Shown one piece after another: positions 27,001-40,300 of a stretch of DNA of 64,000 bases; the stretch's first letter is position 1; every line of letters starts with the position of its first letter. The DNA comes from Diplosphaera chodatii (Eukaryota > Chlorophyta > Trebouxiophyceae > Prasiolales > Stichococcaceae), in NCBI GenBank assembly GCA_032358165.1, contig JAALGY010000033.1:744001-808000 (forward strand). The letters run 5' to 3'. Made by a program: the position numbers and the translations under genes. Below the pieces are notes generated by a model that saw nothing but the letters and a program-made list of their open reading frames with translations, was not told where the DNA came from and did not search any database.

Positions 27001-28471
27001 CAGCCCAGTGAGGCAGCTGGCAGCTACGAGCCTGGCAAGGGCCTGGACGGTCCACCAGCCTCAGCCGGCTCGATTGGCGCCCCACCAGGTGGTTGTCCGT
27101 GGGGCATCGCGATGTTTGCTGGCATCCCCACCGAGCATGAGGTGCTTACTGTCGGTGGGTTGATGCACTGCCGAACATGTGAGCGCAGCTTGCAAGTCCG
27201 AGGTGCTGTCCTTGCATGACTGCAGGCAGCCAACAACTGGGTGAGCAGCCGCAAGTTGACAGCGCAGCAGCACAGCCACAGCAGACCGGCGAACCTGGCA
27301 ACTTTGTGGTGCCGCCCCACGTCAACCCGCACGCCAGCCTGCAGCTGCTCGCGGCCTGTGCACAGTGAGTTGGCCGGTTTTGTACCCTGCGGTTGATGTG
27401 CAGCATCACCGGGCTATCGTTTCGGATCTTCTGCATACTGCATGGTACGGGGACCAGTGCCCAATGTGCCCTGTACTCACACTAAGTATGCTTGCTGCAA
27501 GCAGGCGCTCAATACCGCAGCAGCAGGACAGCGTCTGGCAGACTGCAGCAGTGCGGACGCGCGCACCGCCGGGAGGCGTCCCCGCCTCCTATCCTCAACA
27601 GAAGCTGCCCATTCTGTGAGCTTTCGCAGGCTACACCATACCCTTGTCTTACCAGGGCATGTGCAGCACATGGTCAGCATCATGGTCAGTAAGCTGGAGG
27701 CTGGTGTCACCTGCAGACGCATGTCGCCTCGACGGTGCTCAGGCTTCGAAGTACAGGGGTGCCATGTGAGCCGAGCTGTTGACACTTCATACACACTCCT
27801 GCGCAGCGACAACCCCGCGCTGTTCGAGAAGCTGGACAGCGAGGCGCTGTTCTTCAGCTTCTACTACCAGCCGGGCAGCTACCAGCAGTACCTGGCTGCC
27901 CGGGAGCTGAAGCGCCAGTCGTGGCGCTACCACAAACAGCATGGCGCCTGGTTCCAGGTGCAATTTGAGACCGTTTCTGCATGCTGGTATGAGTCAATGG
28001 TCTGTAAGCTGCATGGCTCAGGAGATGTCGCTCCTCGACCCCGTGGAGCCTGCAAACACTCCCCTACAGCTTGACTAGTGCCGGTTCTGAGCATTGCTGA
28101 GCTGTGGTTTCAAGTCCTGCCGGATTGGTATAAACACCATTCGTGGGCTGATGCAATGCAGCGGCACGAGGAGCCAAAGGAGGCGACGGATGAGCATGAG
28201 AAGGGCACCTATGTGTACTTCGACTACAACATCATGCATGACGACTCACAGGTGGCTACAGTAGCTTGCGCCCGGCACTGCTTCTTGGTGTGTGACAATG
28301 CAAGTGGTTGGAAGCTTTCGGCGCAGACCACTAAGTGCTGATGCAGTTGCTCCTTGATGTCTGTCGTTTTGACATCCACGTTTGTACTGGCCTCTCCTGC
28401 AGTCCGGCTGGTGCTACCGCCTGAAGCAGCACTTCACCTTCCGCTATGACGCGCTGGAAGACGAGTCATGA
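24034..28471 (+). CDS. NOT3: CCR4-NOT complex subunit 3 (NOT3/NOT5 family)
   Basis: This is a scaffold subunit of the CCR4-NOT deadenylase, which shortens mRNA poly(A) tails. Exon 1 (24034-24669, 212 codons) encodes the N-terminal coiled-coil NOT3 domain: [40 protein letters not shown], then [20 protein letters not shown] and [20 protein letters not shown]. Exon 2 (about 24874-24954) adds [21 protein letters not shown] long low-complexity linker with Lys/Glu-rich, poly-Pro and Ala/Ser-rich stretches is spread over several exons from about 25090 to 27370. The C-terminal NOT2/3/5 box begins [20 protein letters not shown] and continues [35 protein letters not shown] and [20 protein letters not shown], with the stop at 28469-28471. 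The upstream in-frame ATG at 24013 is less likely than 24034. Confidence 0.93.
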
Positions 28472-29172
28472 GTGAGCTCAGATGGCATCAACTTCTGCCA
28501 CTCGGCGGTCTGGTTCCAATGCAACTTGGTACCTATGGTGCTGCTTGCCGCTGGCCTCCAGGAGCGGATGGTCACATCTGCTGGGGAACTACGGTGTCGC
28601 ACGTCCCACAGGACATTGACGATCGTGAACTGCCATTGGTTCTGAGAGTCACGTCGTGCACCGATTGTTGGCAGACGATCGGACGAGGCAGTAATGCAGT
28701 TTGTGTCATTTGCGGTCAGCATCGCAGCAGCAGTGCTACTTGTATCTGATGTGTTTGTCCGCCTCGTGCCCATCTGTTGCAACAGTGTGTCAATTGTAAG
28801 ACTGGTGTTGCCGCTATAATGGCATGAGGGTACACCCAATGACATCAGGCCAGCTGCCATATAGACAGCTGGGCGACGTCACCACCATCATCAGTCATCG
28901 GCCGTCCGACCTGATCGCCACGGGTCATTGCTGTTTGCCAGTTAACATTTGCCGTGTACACGTTGGGATGCACAGATCGTAACACCTCATTACACGTTTC
29001 CATATTGCTCTGCTTGATTTACTACTGATTTACTCACACAGTGTTGTAACATTGGATTGCAACTCCATCTTGCAGTCCACGAGACCGATTATCGATATCG
29101 AGGTCACTTCCATTTGGCTATATCGCAGCAACGCCTCTGTGAACCATCAGGTTGATCAAATCAAAGACCGCG
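28472..29172. other. Intergenic between NOT3 and the aldo/keto reductase
   Basis: There is no conserved exon in about 700 bp. A TGTAA motif at 28795-28799 may be the NOT3 polyadenylation signal, but it lies more than 300 nt past the stop. The right part should hold the reductase promoter. Confidence 0.45.
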
Positions 29173-31636
29173 ATGAATAGCAGCAGCCAGTGCCCGGCCG
29201 TCCGCACACCATTTTCAGGCCGCCGTGTACAGCATGCAGCCACCAGGTCGGCTGTCAACCGCAGCAGAGCCGGTCACGTTCAGGCTATCAGGGCTCTCAA
29301 AGCTGCAGACCGTGTGAGGCTGGGGGACAGCGATTTGGAAGTCAGCCGTAAGTGCTTCTGCCATGCGGCATGCATGACATGACATAGCAGGAAAATCACT
29401 GACTGTTTGACGCTGCTTGTTGAACGTCATTGCTAGTGATGATCATATCAGAAGACGGCTTTGTCTTATCATGCAGGGTGCTGCCTGGGCACCATGACAT
29501 GGGGCAACCAGGTAAGGCGGAGCCGTGCACGCTATCAGGTGCTTGCCGCCGTGCATCATATCACATCATACGTAACATGGTGCATCTTGTCATATAGAAC
29601 AGCGAAGAGGAGGCGCACGAGCAGCTGAACTATGCATTCGACACCGCTGGCCTCAACTTCTTAGACACAGCTGAGATGTGAGTTCGATGCTGGCAGCTTG
29701 AGCACTGAGCACCAGTTGTGCGTGACAGGGGGCGTACAACATTGAGAGCACTAAAATGATACACATCATGTTACGAGCATGCTCTACCAAATCTGGAAGT
29801 CGTTCACGTGCACGAAACTTTCTGCAGGTACCCAGTGCCGCCCAAGAAGGAATTGCAGGGGCGGACAGACAAATTCATTGGGTCTTGGCTGGCGGGTCGC
29901 ACTCGCAAGGATGTGGTTCTTGCTTCGAAGGTGAAGAAATGCACCGCTTGGTCTAAATGCCCCAGTGTTGCGTAGTGAGTTCCCAGCTTTGCAAATGCTT
30001 TTGTCAAGCACTGTGCTGCAACTGAAATGTAGGTTTCGGGATATGGGGAGCGAACAGGCTATACCAGGGACAATGACAGCGTGACACGCATCACAGCTGC
30101 ACAGATCGAGGAGTCGGTGAACAAGAGCCTGGCGCGGCTCGGCACAGACTATATTGACTTGTTGCAGGTACTAGCAATTGAAAAGAATTTGTGCATGGGA
30201 GAACACATCAACAGCTCCTGGCATTGGCAATCACTGTGGTTGCTTGTTCCTATGTGTCTTGATGATGCACGTGTGACTGCGACTGTTGCGAATGCTGCCT
30301 GCAGATACATTGGCCGGACCGGTATGTGCAGCTGTTTGGCGAGGCTATGTATGACATCAACCAGGTCCGTTCAGATGACGTGCCGTTCAAGGAGCAGCTG
30401 CGCGGCATGGAAAACGTCATCAAAGCTGGCAAGGTGCTCCAGAAGACTACCGAATTAGAGCGATACCACCTCATCCTATCCTTGCCATTGATGTGCTTGT
30501 CATGTCCCTGATGCGACCGGCATGAACTGCAGCTCAGCAGCAGCTGCGCAGCTGCTCCGAATGTGGTGTCCGGTGCAAGCAGGTGCGGTACCTCGGTGTG
30601 TCGAACGAGACATCCTGGGGCGTGTGCCAGTTTCATGCGGCAGCCCAGGCACACGGCCTGCCAAAGGTGCAGACCATCCAGAACTCATACTCGCTGCTAT
30701 ACCGCGGCGCATTTGAGACAGACCTGGCAGAGACTTGCGCGCCGCACAATGCAAACGTCTCGCTGCTGGTAAGCTCGTGTATTCGTGCCAGCATCGTGTG
30801 TGCTGCTGGTCTTAGTCATGTCCATACCATGGGGTTGCGCTCCTCAAGCGGACCCAGCAGGACACACTGTTGATCCCACCTGCAGGCGTACTCTCCCCTG
30901 GCTGGTGGCTCTTTAACGGGCAAATATCAGGACGGTGGCAACGGCAAGAGCCGTTTCAACCTGTTCCCAGGTGCCTAGTGCGCAAGTTGCTGCTTGCTTG
31001 CTGATCAAGGCTGTTGTCCAGTTGCCACCACATATCCCAGAAGACGAATGGCTCACCATTGGCTTGTGTGCCGTTGTTGGACAGGCTACATGGAGCGCTT
31101 CAATAAGGCAAGTCTGCAAGATATGCTGCCTGCCTAGCATGCGCATACCTTGCTGCATGTTGCAGTCCTGCTGCACTTGTCTGGCTGCCTTGATCTGTCT
31201 TCACAGGAGGGAGTTCGTCTGCTCTGCAGTCCCTCGCGCGGCAGGCAGTGGCAGAGTATGTGAAGGTGGCGGAAAAGTATGGGCTCACGCCGTCGGAGCT
31301 GGCGCTGGCGTGGTGTGACTCGCGCTGGTTTATGGCGTCCACCATCATTGGCGCCACCAGCCTGGACCAGCTGAAGGTGCTCTCCTTCAGTGGTGTGCTT
31401 TGTCGCTGCTGCAAGCCACTGTCAGACACAGCAGCGATCATGCTTGTCCTCACCGTGAGTGCTTATCAGCAGTGTTTACTACTCCTGCATTAGCCCGTCT
31501 CAGCGATACGTTTGAAATGATTCAGGAGAATATTGGCGCCTTTGACAAGGAGTTGTCGGCGGAGGCGCTTCAGGATGTTGAGAAGGTGTACCGGAAACGT
31601 AAGGACCCCGCCGTCCGTGATATCAGCGACGACTAG
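29173..31636 (+). CDS. Aldo/keto reductase, Tas-like, probably plastid-targeted
   Basis: This is an NADPH-dependent oxidoreductase of the aldo/keto reductase fold. The first roughly 50 residues are rich in Ser, Ala and Arg with few acids, as in a chloroplast transit peptide (MNSSSQCPAVRTPFSGRRVQ onward). The mature part reads RLGDSDLEVSRCCLGTMTWG with the splice inside the second Arg, then NFLDTAEMYPVPP with the catalytic Asp and Tyr, DVVLASKVSGYGE with the catalytic Lys, and DLLQIHWPDRY with the His. Later blocks are VRYLGVSNETSWGV, TIQNSYSLLYR, LLAYSPLAGGSLTGKY, LTPSELALAWCDSRW and STIIGATSLDQLK, ending PAVRDISDD. The stop is at 31634-31636. It most resembles bacterial Tas and the plant plastid homologues; the substrate is unknown. 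All four catalytic residues are present. Confidence 0.9.
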
Positions 31637-31961
31637 AATGGTCACAAACATTTTGCAACTCTATTCAGCACTGCATAAATGCTTGCTTTGCAAACTTGCT
31701 TCAAGCGGCTGTATAGCTAATTGCTAGCTGGTGTATATTGAAAGGGTCACCATGCCAGTCCCAGTCCCAGGCAAGCTGCCCAATCGGTCAGGGTTGAGAC
31801 AAGGCTGACCACCGCGGCTCCGCCAGGCTATTTGCGCATCTTGTTCCTGAGGCAAGTAGCAAACTGGTCAGCCACAGCAGCACAAGAAAGGCGAACTGCA
31901 TACACATACGGCGTGATGGGGTGTCGATGAGCACAGCCAGAGAAACTGAACTTTTTACATC
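31637..31961. other. Intergenic between the aldo/keto reductase and AP-1 gamma
   Basis: About 325 bp with no recognised exon. It should contain the reductase 3' UTR and the AP-1 gamma promoter. Confidence 0.5.
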
Positions 31962-34900
31962 ATGTCAATCCGCCTCAGGCAAGTCTGTATGTAAGTCAGC
32001 CAGGTCAGCTGCGCATGAAAGCATTCCTGGTCTGCAACACGGACGGCCGATGTACTGACACACATGAGGGCATGCAAGACACGGCTTCACCGTTCGGGGG
32101 CACAGAGCGATGGCTTGTTGTGTGACAACAGCACCCTCCCACTGCACGCTCAGTGTGCAACATCAACACGATACCCTTTGTGCAGGGAACTGATCCGGGC
32201 GGTCAGGCAATGTAAGACCGCAGCCGAGGAGCGGACAGTGATCTCGAAGGAATCTGCAGCATTGCGAAATGCCTTCAAGAACCAGGACACGGCCTACAGG
32301 CATCGCAATGTGGCCAAGCTCATGTTCATCCACATGCTGGGCTACCCCACCCACTTCGGGCAGATGGAGACGCTCAAGCTCATAGCGGCCAACGGCTTTC
32401 CTGAGAAGGCAAGGCCTCAACTGCAGTTTTGATCGGGCTGCACGGGTGCAGCAGTCTTTGCTAAATATGCACTGCGCACATCAGTAACCTGACAGCTGCT
32501 GCGAGATACAGCCGGATTGAACAGGCATACGTTGGTCCACTGAGGTGCTGCCTCGTGTGTGCAGCGTATCGGCTACCTGGGCCTCATGATACTGCTGGAC
32601 GAGCGGCAGGAGGTCCTCATGCTGGTGACCAACTCGCTGAAGCAAGACCTCGAGTCTCGCAACCAGCACATAACGGGGCTGGCGCTCACAGCGCTCGGCA
32701 ACATCTGCTCAGCAGAGATGGCTCGGGATCTGTCGCCCGAGGTCGAGCGCCTCCTCAGCCAGAGCTCCAACGCATATGTGCGGAAGAAGGCTGCACTGTG
32801 TGCGACCAGGTGAGGAGTGCTGTGCAAGCGGATGCTCAATACTGCAGTTGTTCATGTGGCCCCGTCCTTAGAGCACAAAATACCATTTCCGATAAGGCGC
32901 CTGTGCTGCGCAGGATCATGCGCAAGGTGCCAGACACGATAGAGGGCTTCGAGCCGCTGGCGGCGCAGCTGCTGGGCGACCGTCACCATGGCGTTCTGCT
33001 CACAGGCGTCACCCTCATGCTGGAGGTAGGCGCTGCTCACCTATGCTACCAACACAGCTCAATAGAATAACGTCTCACCACCTGCTTGCTTGTGCTGGTT
33101 GTAGCCTGAATGCAGAACTATTCCACTCGATTCCACAGATACATCCTCTTGTAGGTGTGCGCGGTGCATCCAGAGTCCATCGAGGTGTACCGCAAGCATG
33201 TGCCGCAGCTGTGCAAGATCCTGCGCAGCCTGCTCATGAGCGGGTCCACGCTCAGTGGCGAGCACGATGTGGGCGGGATCACAGACCCCTTCCTGCAGGC
33301 CAAGGTAAACCTCGTTCTTCTCCTCTGGTCTCAGCTACAGCAGCTCAGATGAGACTGCGACACCCACTGGCGCATCCCGTGGTGCATGATCAGCAGGGCC
33401 GAGCAACTGCGAAACTTGAGACGCTGTTGCCACTGTCACAGGTGCTGCGGTTACTGAAGGTTTTGGGAGCTGGCAATGCTGAGGCCAGCGACCAAATGAG
33501 CGACATCCTGGCGCAGGTGACTGCAGTCCCCCTGCGGCACAGAGTGCGGAAGCATGTTGTGCTTGCTGTGCTATGCCACATCACACGCGCTGCCTGTGTC
33601 GTGCTGACGACAAAGGCATTGCACATGCAACAGGCGGCTACGAGCACAGAGGGCAACAGGAATGCGGGCAACGCCATCCTGTACGAGACGGTGCAGACTA
33701 TCATGGGTGTGGAGGCGATCGGCGGCCTGCGCGTGCTGGCCGTCAACATCCTGGGACGCTTCCTGGCCAACAAGGTGCACCAGCGGGACAGCCTCCTGCA
33801 CATCAGGATGAGAAGCGCACAGACTGCAACCTCACAGCGTAGACTGCGTACGACACAATGTGCCACACCAACCCTGCCGTGAACTCCGTGACTTGATGCC
33901 GCAGGACAACAACATCCGGTATGTGGCGCTCAACACGCTCGCGCGGGTGGTGGGGGTGGACACCCAGGCGGTGCAGCGGCACCGCGCCACCGTCGTGCAG
34001 TGCGTCAAGGTCAGCGACCTGCTGTCAAAAGCGTCAGGGCTCTGGCGAGGCCCCTTCTAGGATGGTCGGCATCTCGGTGTAGAGGTACCTCCGGGACGGT
34101 CCATACAATGAGGAGACTGAAGGATGGGCATCACCCGCTTGCGGCAGGATGCGGATGTGTCCATCCGGCGGCGGGCGCTGGACCTGGTCCTCGCGCTGGT
34201 CAACGAAGACAACATCCAGGCGCTCACCACCGAGCTGCTGGACTACCTGAAGGTCAGCGCCGCAGCTGTCGTTGCGTTGCTTCGGCTGGCGGTCTGACTC
34301 AGCGTGGAGACAGACGCCACGTGCTTTGTACGCACAACCCGGCAGATCATGCGGGGCACGCTAACGCCAGCTTGAATGCAAAGTAGTGTCGATGGCACCA
34401 ACATCTGATGGCCATATAAGGCCATGGAGACGATCAGCTTATTACTGTATTCCCATGCCAGGTCTGCGATGTGGAGTTCAAGCCGGACCTCACGGACAAA
34501 ATATGCCAGCTGGTGCAGCGCTTTGCGCCCGAGAAGCGCTGGCAAATCGACAGCCTCCTGCAGGCACGTAGCTGTATCAAAGTACATCAAAAGGACAGGA
34601 CAGACCAGCAAAACCCCACAAGAATGGTCTCGAAAGTGTTTCGGAAACTGTGCGCTTCATACATGATCATGTTTTGTTGCTGTCTCACCGCAATCCATGT
34701 GCTGCTGCAGGTGATGATGCAGGCAGGTGCGGCTGTGAAGGAGGAGGTGGTGCGTGCGCTCATCGTGCTGATCAGCAACGCGCCGGAGCTGCACGGGTAC
34801 GCGGTGCGCGCCTTCTACAAAGCGCTGGACGCGCACCTGGACCGCGCCGAGTTTGCCCTCATCATGGCTGCCACCTGGCTCATCGGTGGGTTCATACTCT

Positions 34901-36844
34901 TTTCAGTGATTAATGTTTCTGTACTAATTATTGTCCAACTGCATCTATGAGTTCACCCCAGCAAGGTGCTTTGATGAGCATGCCTGGTTTGGCATGCGCC
35001 CCACAGCCATCTGCTCGCCAATACCGCAGGCGAGTTTGGGGAGCTGCTGATGCCGGGTGCTGCCGGGTACATCCTGGCGGGCGAGGCGGCTGTCAACGCA
35101 TCGCCGGACGACGTGGTGCTGCTGCTGCGGCGGGTCATTGCGCGCCCGGACCTGCCCATCGCTGCGCGCGAGTACGCCCTCACGTCGCTCATGAAGCTGT
35201 CCGCGCGGCTGCCCGGCGTCGTGCCATCGGTGCAGGTGAGTGGCAGATGCTCCTTGCAGCATTCCTGGTACATGATGACACCAAAGGCAGGTGTATGTGT
35301 CCGGCTTGCGGTCCTGATGCTACCAACAAGAGCTGCACAGGCCAACACAATGTAAATTGCTGTGCTGGTGGAATGATCCTTATGTGTGTGAGTCACAGGG
35401 CATAGTGGGGCAGCATGTCAAGAGCCCAGCCTTGGAGGTGCAGACGCGTGCGTGCGAGTACGCTGCTTCGTTCCAGAATGACGAGATCCGGCCGCAGCTC
35501 TTTGAGCACATGCCCGCACTGGACGAGGCCACCTACTCTGGGTACCTTCCGGACGCATAGCATTACACCTATAACGTGCCTGCACAGAGCATAGAACAGC
35601 CTTGTCTGCAGCCACTGTGGGGACATTCCAAGTCTGTGATGTGAAACTTGCATGTTGGGTGGCTTGCAGGAACCTGGCCGATGCGAATGTGGCGGACGCT
35701 ATGCCGACGCAAGCACAGGAGGCGCTGGCCAACGGCAATGGCTCCGTGGCGCAGAACGACGCCATCTCTGCGCTGCTGGAGATGGACCTTCTGGACGCGG
35801 GCGGAGGCGGTAAGCTCCTGTCAGTACCATTTGGACAACCCCGCAGTGGACTGCAGCAAGGCCGAAATGCTGCTGATGGCAAAGCAGCAGTGTTGAAACC
35901 TCGGCTCATGAGGATGCACACTGGGGAACAGGCAGTGGGCTTGCCAATGGAAGTGCTGGGGCACAGCCAGCGCCGGTGGCAGCCACAGCTGACGCGCTCA
36001 GCGACCTGCTGGGTGGAGACATTCTGGGCGGTGGCGATCAGGCAGCCGCTGCCGTGCAGCAGCCCCAGGTGCACTCACACACTTGATTACCGGTGTGCAT
36101 GCGACATCATTCCACAGACCAATGGGTCTTTGTCCACACCTGCAACTGTCCTTGGCATGTGGCCACATTGATGAACTTGCGGTAAACGATGGAGGTTCAG
36201 ACCTTGAAGCATAAAGGTCAATGATGCAGGCACAACAGCCAGCGGCACACAGCGGGCTGGATCTGGCGGACTTGCTCGGCGGCGGCGGCGACGATGGCTC
36301 TGCAGCCGCTGCATCCCCAGCAGCCCCACCTGCAGCTGCCAGCGACATCTTCGGCGGCATTGGCAGCAACGGCCCTGCAGCAGCTGCCCCGGGGCACCGT
36401 GCACAGCCCAGCACCGAGCTGGACGACCTGTTTGGTGCGCCTGCAGCAGCCCCCCCTGCGGCGGCGGCAACCCCGCCAGAGCCCCAGTTCCCGCCCGTCA
36501 CGGCATGGGAGAAGGATGGCCTGCGCGTCGGCTTCGAGTTCGAGAAGCCAGCTGGCTCGCCTGCGGCGACGGAGATCATGGCGACCTACACCAACGCGGG
36601 AGACGAACATGTGTCAGACTTCACACTGCAGGCGGCAGTGCCCAAGTTCATGCAGCTCAAACTGTCGCCTGCAAGCGGCAGCACGCTGGCCCCGGGGGGC
36701 CAAATCACGCAGCGCGTCAGTGTCACGAACTCCATGCATGGACAGAAGCCGCTGATCATGCGACTGCGCATCTCGTATGCCACAGCCACCAGGGGCCCAA
36801 CCATGCAGCAGGCGGAGGTCAAGAACTTCCCAGAAGGGCTTTGA
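31962..36844 (+). CDS. AP1G1: AP-1 clathrin adaptor complex, gamma subunit (gamma-adaptin)
   Basis: This large subunit of AP-1 sorts cargo into clathrin vesicles at the trans-Golgi and endosomes. The first coding exon is only 17 nt (31962-31978), giving MSIRL plus part of an Arg codon. It joins through a GC-AG intron (31979-32185) to give [20 protein letters not shown], the typical green-algal start. The alpha-solenoid trunk continues through many exons: [95 protein letters not shown] and [21 protein letters not shown] hinge rich in Ala/Pro/Gly has clathrin-box-like acidic motifs ([20 protein letters not shown]). The last exon (about 36220-36844) ends in a gamma-ear domain ([17 protein letters not shown]...[20 protein letters not shown]). 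No domain is missing. Confidence 0.93.
31979..32185 (+). other. Non-canonical GC-AG intron in the AP-1 gamma gene
   Basis: The donor reads ag|gcaagt, a perfect consensus apart from GC for GT, and the acceptor reads tgcag|g. Removing 31979-32185 gives ctc-agg-gaa-ctg in frame and the conserved family start. An in-frame ATG at 32064 would give an unrelated leader instead. Confidence 0.75.
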
Positions 36845-37332
36845 GGAACGCGCCCCAGCAGTTTTCCAGAGTGCTCCGCAAGCGACGCCCACTAGTTGGG
36901 CACATGTTGTGTCGCAGTCATAGGCTTCATGTACTGCTTGTGACTCGCAGGCTCTGCCGACTGAAAGCACTGGTACTCCTACAGCTTGCTCCCTCAGCGG
37001 TGGTGCATCTACTGCTGGCGTACTTAATTTCAGTAAGCCAGCAAGGGGAGGAGGCGGTGCATTAAGCGAGGGCCCAGCGGCTGCATTCGCTTCGCTCGCT
37101 GTGGCACCTGCATTACACTGGTCCTCATCTGAATGCACCTAACAGAAGCTTGAGAGCAGCGTGTCGCGGTGGCAAAGATAGGCATTCGTTGGCGGCTTCC
37201 AATCCGTCAGCTTCTGCATGATCCACACCACTGTCATGCAGGACACGGTCCGCGACAGAGGTAGCCACGAGCAAACTGCCATCCAGTCTCACCGCTGGGT
37301 GTCGCACTGTGCAGTTGCATAGGCGCAGTAGC
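36845..37332. other. Intergenic between AP-1 gamma and the F-box gene
   Basis: About 490 bp with no conserved exon. It holds the AP-1 gamma 3' UTR and the F-box gene promoter by position. Confidence 0.5.
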
Positions 37333-40300
37333 ATGGATGAGTTTGTGTCGGCAGCGCTGTCGGCTGCTTCAACTTTCTTTCAGTGCGGTGCCGTGCAACC
37401 CCTGCCATTGCCCATGGAGTATCAGCACGCATTGCCGCAGCCAAATTTGGTAGCGGCAGCAGCGCCGATGCAAATGGACGCGCAGCGTGAATCCGCTGAA
37501 AGTGGCGGCGGCGGTGCCACCCAGCAAATGTCGATGTGTGTGGATGCGCCGACAGCGAGCAGTGGTGCTCCACACCACATGTTCGACAGCTTACCAGCCG
37601 ACGTTGCAGAGCAGATATTCGCCCAGCTCCTGCCGTCCGACCTGAAGTACGCCCGCCTTGTCTCCAGGTAAGCGGCAGAGCTGCACTTGAGTGAACAGAT
37701 CAATCTACACCTGGCAAACCGAGCTGCGCCATCGACACACGACACAAGGGTGCTGCTCGCGACGCAACAGGTCCTGGCTACGCCGCGCAAGTGCTGCGGC
37801 TCCATATGCAAAGCCGCAGCTGCCGAAGATCAAGAAGATGCGTGCCATGTTCCCGGGACTGCGCTCGCTGGACCTCAGCAAGGTGAGCGCCTGCTGTTGG
37901 CCTCAGCAGGCAGTCTTGAACATCATGATCCTGCTGGTGAAACTGCGGTGGTGAGGGTAAGCAACTCACAGCGTGGATGGCATGCAGCAGACAATAGCCT
38001 ATCCAAGCAGCATGTTAGCTCTCTTTAGCAGATGGACACTGTAAACTGCAGGCTCGGGGCGTGATGCCTGAGCACCTGCCAATGATTGCCACGATGCCAC
38101 GGCTGGTGCACCTCAGCCTGAAGCGCTGCCGCGGCATAACCAACACGTGCCTCACAGAGCTGGCGCCTCTCACGGGGTTGTACAGCCTGTCGCTGGCGCG
38201 CTGCTACCAGGTGCGCTCTGAGACTGTGTTATGTTTCTGTGCTATGTTCGGGCATACGCCTGAACTGGCCTAAGGTCTGCCAGGTGTTGCCATGTAGCTT
38301 CTTTGGTCACCACAGTGGTCGTCGTTGCAAACTTCAAGGTTCTCACACAACCTGCTTGTGCTCCTTTCCAGATTACAGACAGCGGGCTCAGCACCCTGGC
38401 CAACGTAGCGCCGCAGCTCACGGCGCTCAACATCAGCCATGTCTACCGTGTCACAAATGCTGGCGTCGCCACAGTTGCACAGATGACACGGCTGGAGTCA
38501 CTCGCCGTCACACGGCAAGCTTTGCAAGTTGCTATGTTTGCATAAGCCGATCCATCGTGCAGCTTGCCTTGCTGCTCACTGATGTGCATCCCGCGCAGCT
38601 GATGTAAAATGGTGTCTACTTTGACCAGATGCAAGAAGCTGAGCGATGATGCAATGAGTGCAATAGCACAGCTAACGCGCCTGCAATCGCTGAAGCTCAG
38701 CGAGTGTGAGCTGATCACTGATGATGGTGAGACCCTCCAAAGATCGTTGGATGTGTGCCTCCCTGCCGCCATGATGGTGGGCTGCATGCAAGCAAGTCAA
38801 GGCTGGATGTAGGGATAGGATTGTGTGCAAGGAGACCTGGCGGCACTGTGTGCAGGCCTCGCAGCCGCGGCTGCGCTGACTCGGCTGACACGGCTGCAGT
38901 GCCGGCTGGACCACACACTGTCAGCAGCACGCTCCGATGGGGGCTGGACGCAGCTCCTTGGGGCGTTGCCAGGCCTGCGCCACCTCCACATGTCCTTCGA
39001 TCAGGTGTGTGCGCTGCAGATTCGGCACCCTCCAGCATACACCGATGGCCATGCATCTATGGAAGCCCCTGCCGGCAGCTGATGGAATACGGTCAGAGTG
39101 GTAGTACAATCAGCTGCCGGCTAGCTGTTGTTTTGGCAATCACAATCTGGCAGCAATATCAGTCAATCACACCTTTTCCGGTGCCATGTGTTGCAGGGCG
39201 TCACAGATGCCATGCTGGCGGCCATCGCTGCTAGCTCAGCACTTGAGGACCTGTCCATCGACCGTGCGTACGCCGCGACAGACGCCGGCATGGCAGCCCT
39301 GTCGAAGCTGACGCGGCTGACGGCGGTGCAGCTGCACGAGACACGCGGGCTGACAGATGTTGGGCTGTCACAGCTGGCAGCCCTGACGGGCCTTGAGGTG
39401 AGGCACCAAGTTTTGAAGCCGCAGCAAATGACGTCATTCAGCTGCTTCCTGCAGATTGCAGCTCCGACGAATTTCTGGTGGCATAGTGTGTCTTGTGGTG
39501 ATGAGCCAGCCGCTGCAGCCTCGCTTTCACAGGGTGCCTGTACCATTCTGCGCCCACTGTGACAAATTTGCTGGCAGGTGCTGGTGCTGCATGACCAACC
39601 GGGCCTCAGCGAGGCCGGTGTGGCTGCGCTGGGTGCTGGACTGTCCCGCCTGCGCTGCCTCACGCTGCGCCAGTGTGACCAGGTATCCAAGAGTGATCGG
39701 TCGAATGAACCTTTCAAACCAAAGCTGTATAGCTCCTGCTGCAGGACTCGCAACACGAAGGTGTGTAAGCTGAGTATCCATTGCAGGACTACTCGAGTAG
39801 GAGTTCAAGTGCCATCTCACGCTGCAGGTCAGCGGGCGTGGCGTCGCTGCTTTCCCGGGCATCTGGCAGCTGGAGCTGTCGCTCAGCCCACGCGTGTGCG
39901 ACGAGTCGGTCGCCGCCCTTGCCGCCTGCACCGCGCTGTCGCGCCTCAACCTGGGCGGCTGCGATGTCACCGACGCCGCGCTGCCCGTGCTGGCGGCTGC
40001 GCTGCCGACCCTCGCCTCCCTGTCGCTGTCCAACTGCCAGGTGGTGCTGGGGACGACATTCAGCTCCCAACCCGCTGAGCTGCCGAGCCAGCTGCGTTCT
40101 TCCAGTTCCATGCCAGTTATGGTCCCAGGGTGTTGCGCAGTCACAACAGCAGTGTGTGAACACAACAGCAATCTCTCCGCCGACGTCCATCCGCTGCGGG
40201 CGCAGGGGCTGCGGTGCGAGCAGCTGGACAGCCTGACGGCGCTGTCGGGCCTCACGGAGCTGGACCTGTCGCTGTGCCGCGGGGTGGGCGAGGCCACGCT

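Noticed and set aside
32064..32185. ATG at 32064 as the AP-1 gamma start
   Set aside because: It is in frame, but its leader has no resemblance to adaptins. The spliced start at 31962 gives the expected family N-terminus.
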